From NCBI RefSeq assembly GCF_900107165.1, contig NZ_FNOY01000003.1, positions 43,005 to 107,004 of the forward strand: 64,000 nucleotides of DNA, in the 5' to 3' direction. This document shows, in pieces, positions 61,317 through 64,000 of this stretch (position 1 is its first letter; each line of letters begins with the position of its first letter). This DNA comes from Nitrosomonas halophila. Lineage in GTDB: Bacteria > Pseudomonadota > Gammaproteobacteria > Burkholderiales > Nitrosomonadaceae. The notes beneath the pieces were generated by a model, which searched no databases, was not told where the DNA came from, and worked only from the letters and a program-made list of their open reading frames with translations. The position numbers and the translations under genes are program-made.

Positions 61317-63878
61317 TCAAATCTGTCCACCCACACCCTTGAACTTCTCAATAAACGCGGCAATCTTCTGGAAAATGCTTTGCTTCTTCGTCAGGTACTG
61401 CGGATTCAACGGACTCATTTTTGGCAGAATGGCATTCAGCTCGGTGCCATTGTCGCTGGCAAACTCCCGCTTTAATGAGGTGGCGATATAACGCCTGGCC
61501 GCTTCTGCATTCAGGCTCTCGGCAGCAATGAGCGCTTGTGCCTCACGCTGTTGCTCCGCCCGTGCAAAAGTGAAAAAGGCATCAATGACGCTGGCCTTAT
61601 CGGGAATCTCATCCAGATCCGCCTGATTGATAAAATCTACCACCAGGCTTTCCTTGGCGCGGTTGCCCAGGCTGGCGCGAATCAGGCGGCGTACTTCGTC
61701 GACCAGGTCTGATTTGTTTTTGGTTTGCTTGTTGTGCTCAAAAATCAGCTCCAGAATATAATCCAGATTGATCTCTTGTGATTTCAGCAGATCCACCTCG
61801 AACACCACGTCATCCCAGTCGAGGGTGGATTGGTCTTTGTCGTTGGCCGCTTTTTCGCGGCGTAGCCAATCCCGAATGTCGTTATAAGTGGAGCGGTAAT
61901 CCTGTATCTTGCGCTCGGGAGGTAGCCTGATGCTCTGCAAAGTGGCCAGATCGTCATCGCCCAGGTAATGCTGGGCTTTGAATGCCTCAACCGCTTCCGG
62001 GTCATTCATGTCGATAGTCTGCAGCGCTTTCAGGCTGACAAATTCATCGAAGTTCTGCAGGACGTTTTCAACGCGCAGATACTCGCCAAACAGCTTTGCA
62101 AACGCCTTCTTGTCTTTCTCTTTGACGATCTCATCCGGGGCAGGAAAGTGCTGTTCCAGCTCCGCTACGACTGCCATAAAACCACGTCGTGCCTCGCCAG
62201 TGACGATATCCGTGAAGCCATCCATGTACTCCTTGTAGCTCTTCTCCAGCACCACGTTTTTGGTGTTCTTGTCGCCAAACAGGGTGATGGCATCGATGGT
62301 GGCCTTTTCCAGATCACGAAAGGTAATGATATTGCCAAAGGTTTTGGTGGCATCATAAATCCGGTTGGTGCGCGAATAGGCTTGTATCAGGCCGTGGTAA
62401 CGCAGGTTCTTATCCACAAACAGGGTGTTGAGCATGGGCGCGTCAAAGCCTGTCAGGAACATGCCCACCACAATCAGCAGATCGATGTCCCTGGATTGAA
62501 TCCGCTTGGCCAGGTCGCGGTAGTAGTTCTGGAAGCTATTGCTGTCCACACTGAAACTGGTTTTGAAAAAGGCGTTGTAATCGGCTATCGCCGCGCTCAA
62601 AAACTCCTTGGCGCTGCTGTTCATGGCCGACACATCAAAGCTCTCATCCTGAATATCGCCCACCGCATCCTGCTCTTCGTTGGCGGCAAACGAAAAGATC
62701 GTGGCGATTTTCAGCGGTTTCTCGCTATTGGCCTGCAGCGTGTTCAGCGATTCATAATAGAGTTTCGCGGCTTCCACGCTGCTGACCGCGAACATCGCGT
62801 TAAAGCCCAGGGCACCCGCTTGCAGGCGATGGGTTTTCTGCCGGTAGTGGTTCAAAATATATTGCGACACCTCCCGGATGCGCTCGGGGTGCAGCAGGGC
62901 TTGCCGGTTTTCCGCCGCCGTCAGTTTTTTCTCGTCCTGCTCGGTTTCAATCGCCTTGAATTGCGGGCGCACATCATTGTAATCCACCTTGAACTTGAGC
63001 ACCTTCTCATCGCGAATGGCATCGGTGATCACATAGGAATGCAGCTCACGGCCAAACACGCTGGCGGTGGTTTCCGCACCAAGGGCGTTCTGGGGGAAGA
63101 TCGGCGTGCCGGTAAAGCCAAACTGGTAAAACTGCTTGAACTTCTTCTTCAGGTTCTTCTGTGCCTCGCCAAACTGGCTGCGGTGGCACTCGTCAAAAAT
63201 AAACACCACCTGCTTGTTATAGATCGGTAGTTCACCTTCGCTCTTCATCAGGTTGTTAAGCTTCTGGATGGTGGTGACGATGATCTTGTTGTCGTCCTTG
63301 TCCAGATTGCGCTTCAAGCCCGCGGTGCTGTCCGAGCCGTTGACGCTGTCGGGTGAAAAGCGCTGATACTCCTTCATGGTCTGGTAGTCCAGGTCTTTCC
63401 TGTCCACCACAAAAAACACCTTGACGATAAAGTCCAGCCCGGTCGCCAGGCGCGCCACCTTGAAACTGGTCAAGGTCTTGCCGGAGCCGGTGGTGTGCCA
63501 GACATAGCCGCCGCTTTCCGGCTTGCTCCAGTTTTTGGCGGTATGGGAGCTGTTGATCTTCCACAGGATACGCTCGGTGGCCGCAATCTGATAAGGGCGC
63601 ATCACCAGCAGGGTGTTACTGACATCAAACACCGAGTACTTCAACAACACTTCCAGCAATGTATTCTTCTGAAAGAAGGTGGCGGTAAAGTCCTTCAAAT
63701 CCTTGATCAGGCCGTTATCCGCCTTCGCCCAGTTCATGGTGAAGTCGAAACTGTTCTTGTCGCGCCGTGTGGTATTGGCAAAGTAGCGGGTATCGGTGCC
63801 GTTGGAAATCACAAACAGCTGCAAGTATTTGAACAGAGAATGCTCACTGTTGAAGCTTTCCTTGCTGTAGCGGTGCAC
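61317..63878 (-). pseudogene. hsdR: Type I restriction enzyme R subunit, 3' part, split from its 5' end by a group II intron
   Basis: The visible part has 853 codons. It opens within [35 protein letters not shown], an internal HsdR segment, so the N-terminal nuclease domain lies beyond the window. The motor domain has TTGSGKT (Walker A), FIFDECHRS (DECH box) and [12 protein letters not shown] long helical C-domain follows. The first codon given (GTG at 63876-63878) is only the first possible start; homology continues upstream to about 63890. The gene may still be expressed if the intron splices. hsdM and hsdS are not in the window. Confidence 0.85.
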
Positions 63879-63907
63879 CTGATTCGAAGCAAAAGGGGAG
63901 CAAAAGG

Positions 63908-64000
63908 GTAGAGTAGAGAACAGGCTTGCGCCTGCCCTCCCTCATCAAACCGTGCGTACAGTTCTCCCGTACACGGCTTTCCGATGTTCTTCATGCCGAG
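63908..64000 (-). mobile_element. 3' end of a group II intron inserted in hsdR
   Basis: On the minus strand 63980-63947 is a 34-base hairpin beginning AAAGCCGTGTACGGGAGAAC and ending GTACGCACGGTTT. This is the size and pattern of domain V, with the AGC triad. It is followed by a domain VI-like hairpin (GGCAGGCGCAAGCC) and then CTCTAC at the junction with hsdR. The reverse-transcriptase gene, if any, is outside the window. The boundary is uncertain by a few bases. Confidence 0.75.

Noticed and set aside
61968..63230. 420-codon frame opposite hsdR
   Set aside because: It is an antisense shadow, rich in Val/Leu/Gln/His, without a start context or homology.

Overview
The window is a chromosomal segment of a Gram-negative betaproteobacterium. 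The gene neighbourhoods point there: tyrS/M23 peptidase/anmK/erpA, rubredoxin/thiD/thiE/hemL, tsaB/rimI/type-4 UDG/lplT, dapB/bamE/fur, and a DUF2863 gene next to yciI and a parvulin. The mix of a complete Na+-NQR operon, a split glycine decarboxylase (gcvPA/gcvPB) and many IS and fold-back remnants fits a Nitrosomonas-like member of the Nitrosomonadales. No ammonia-oxidation or rRNA gene lies in the window, so the genus is a guess. No tRNA or CRISPR array was recognised.

Layout. 1-2946 (leftward) is the end of a surface-glycan cluster: a surface-carbohydrate protein, a Gfo/Idh/MocA oxidoreductase and a CMP-nonulosonate synthetase cut by the window edge. 2982-9628 holds tyrS, an M23 peptidase, anmK, erpA, a HerA-like ATPase, gloA and rubredoxin. 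9681-13372 carries thiamin synthesis (thiD, thiE), hemL and mlaA. 13509-18424 carries htpX, a rubredoxin reductase, a DUF2863 gene, yciI and a parvulin. 18642-24166 has alr, an M16 peptidase and ftsY-ftsE-ftsX. 24580-31903 (leftward) is the Na+-NQR operon nqrABCDEF followed by apbE, whose product appears to carry NqrM at its C-terminus. 32187-36786 has a CBS protein, ispD-ispF, thpR, tsaB-rimI and a Fe-S uracil-DNA glycosylase, then lplT leftward. A tandem glycine riboswitch at about 38326-38521 precedes gcvT-gcvH-gcvPA-tpx-gcvPB. A PfkB kinase, plsC, apaH, dapB, bamE, fur and a glycosyltransferase follow. 49937-53296 is an accessory patch (Phd/ParE, mntP, ycaC, LysR) flanked by inverted IS-end remnants. 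53454-60922 holds a Lon-like protease, a thioredoxin-CcdA fusion, tex and a lipoprotein hydrolase. The right edge holds an IS91-family transposase remnant and the 3' part of hsdR. The 5' side of hsdR is interrupted by what looks like the 3' end of a group II intron (domain V at 63947-63980).

How it fits together. The NQR operon encodes a sodium-pumping NADH:quinone oxidoreductase and the two factors that mature it: FMN attachment by ApbE and iron/cluster support by NqrM. The gcv operon is controlled by glycine and also contains the peroxidase gene tpx. Rubredoxin and a rubredoxin reductase lie about 5 kb apart. Three non-coding elements (7389-7555, 18472-18645, 24273-24579) sit exactly on the stop codons of leftward genes (herA-like, alr, apbE-nqrM). 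Two of them are copies of one fold-back element, and the third belongs to a different family.
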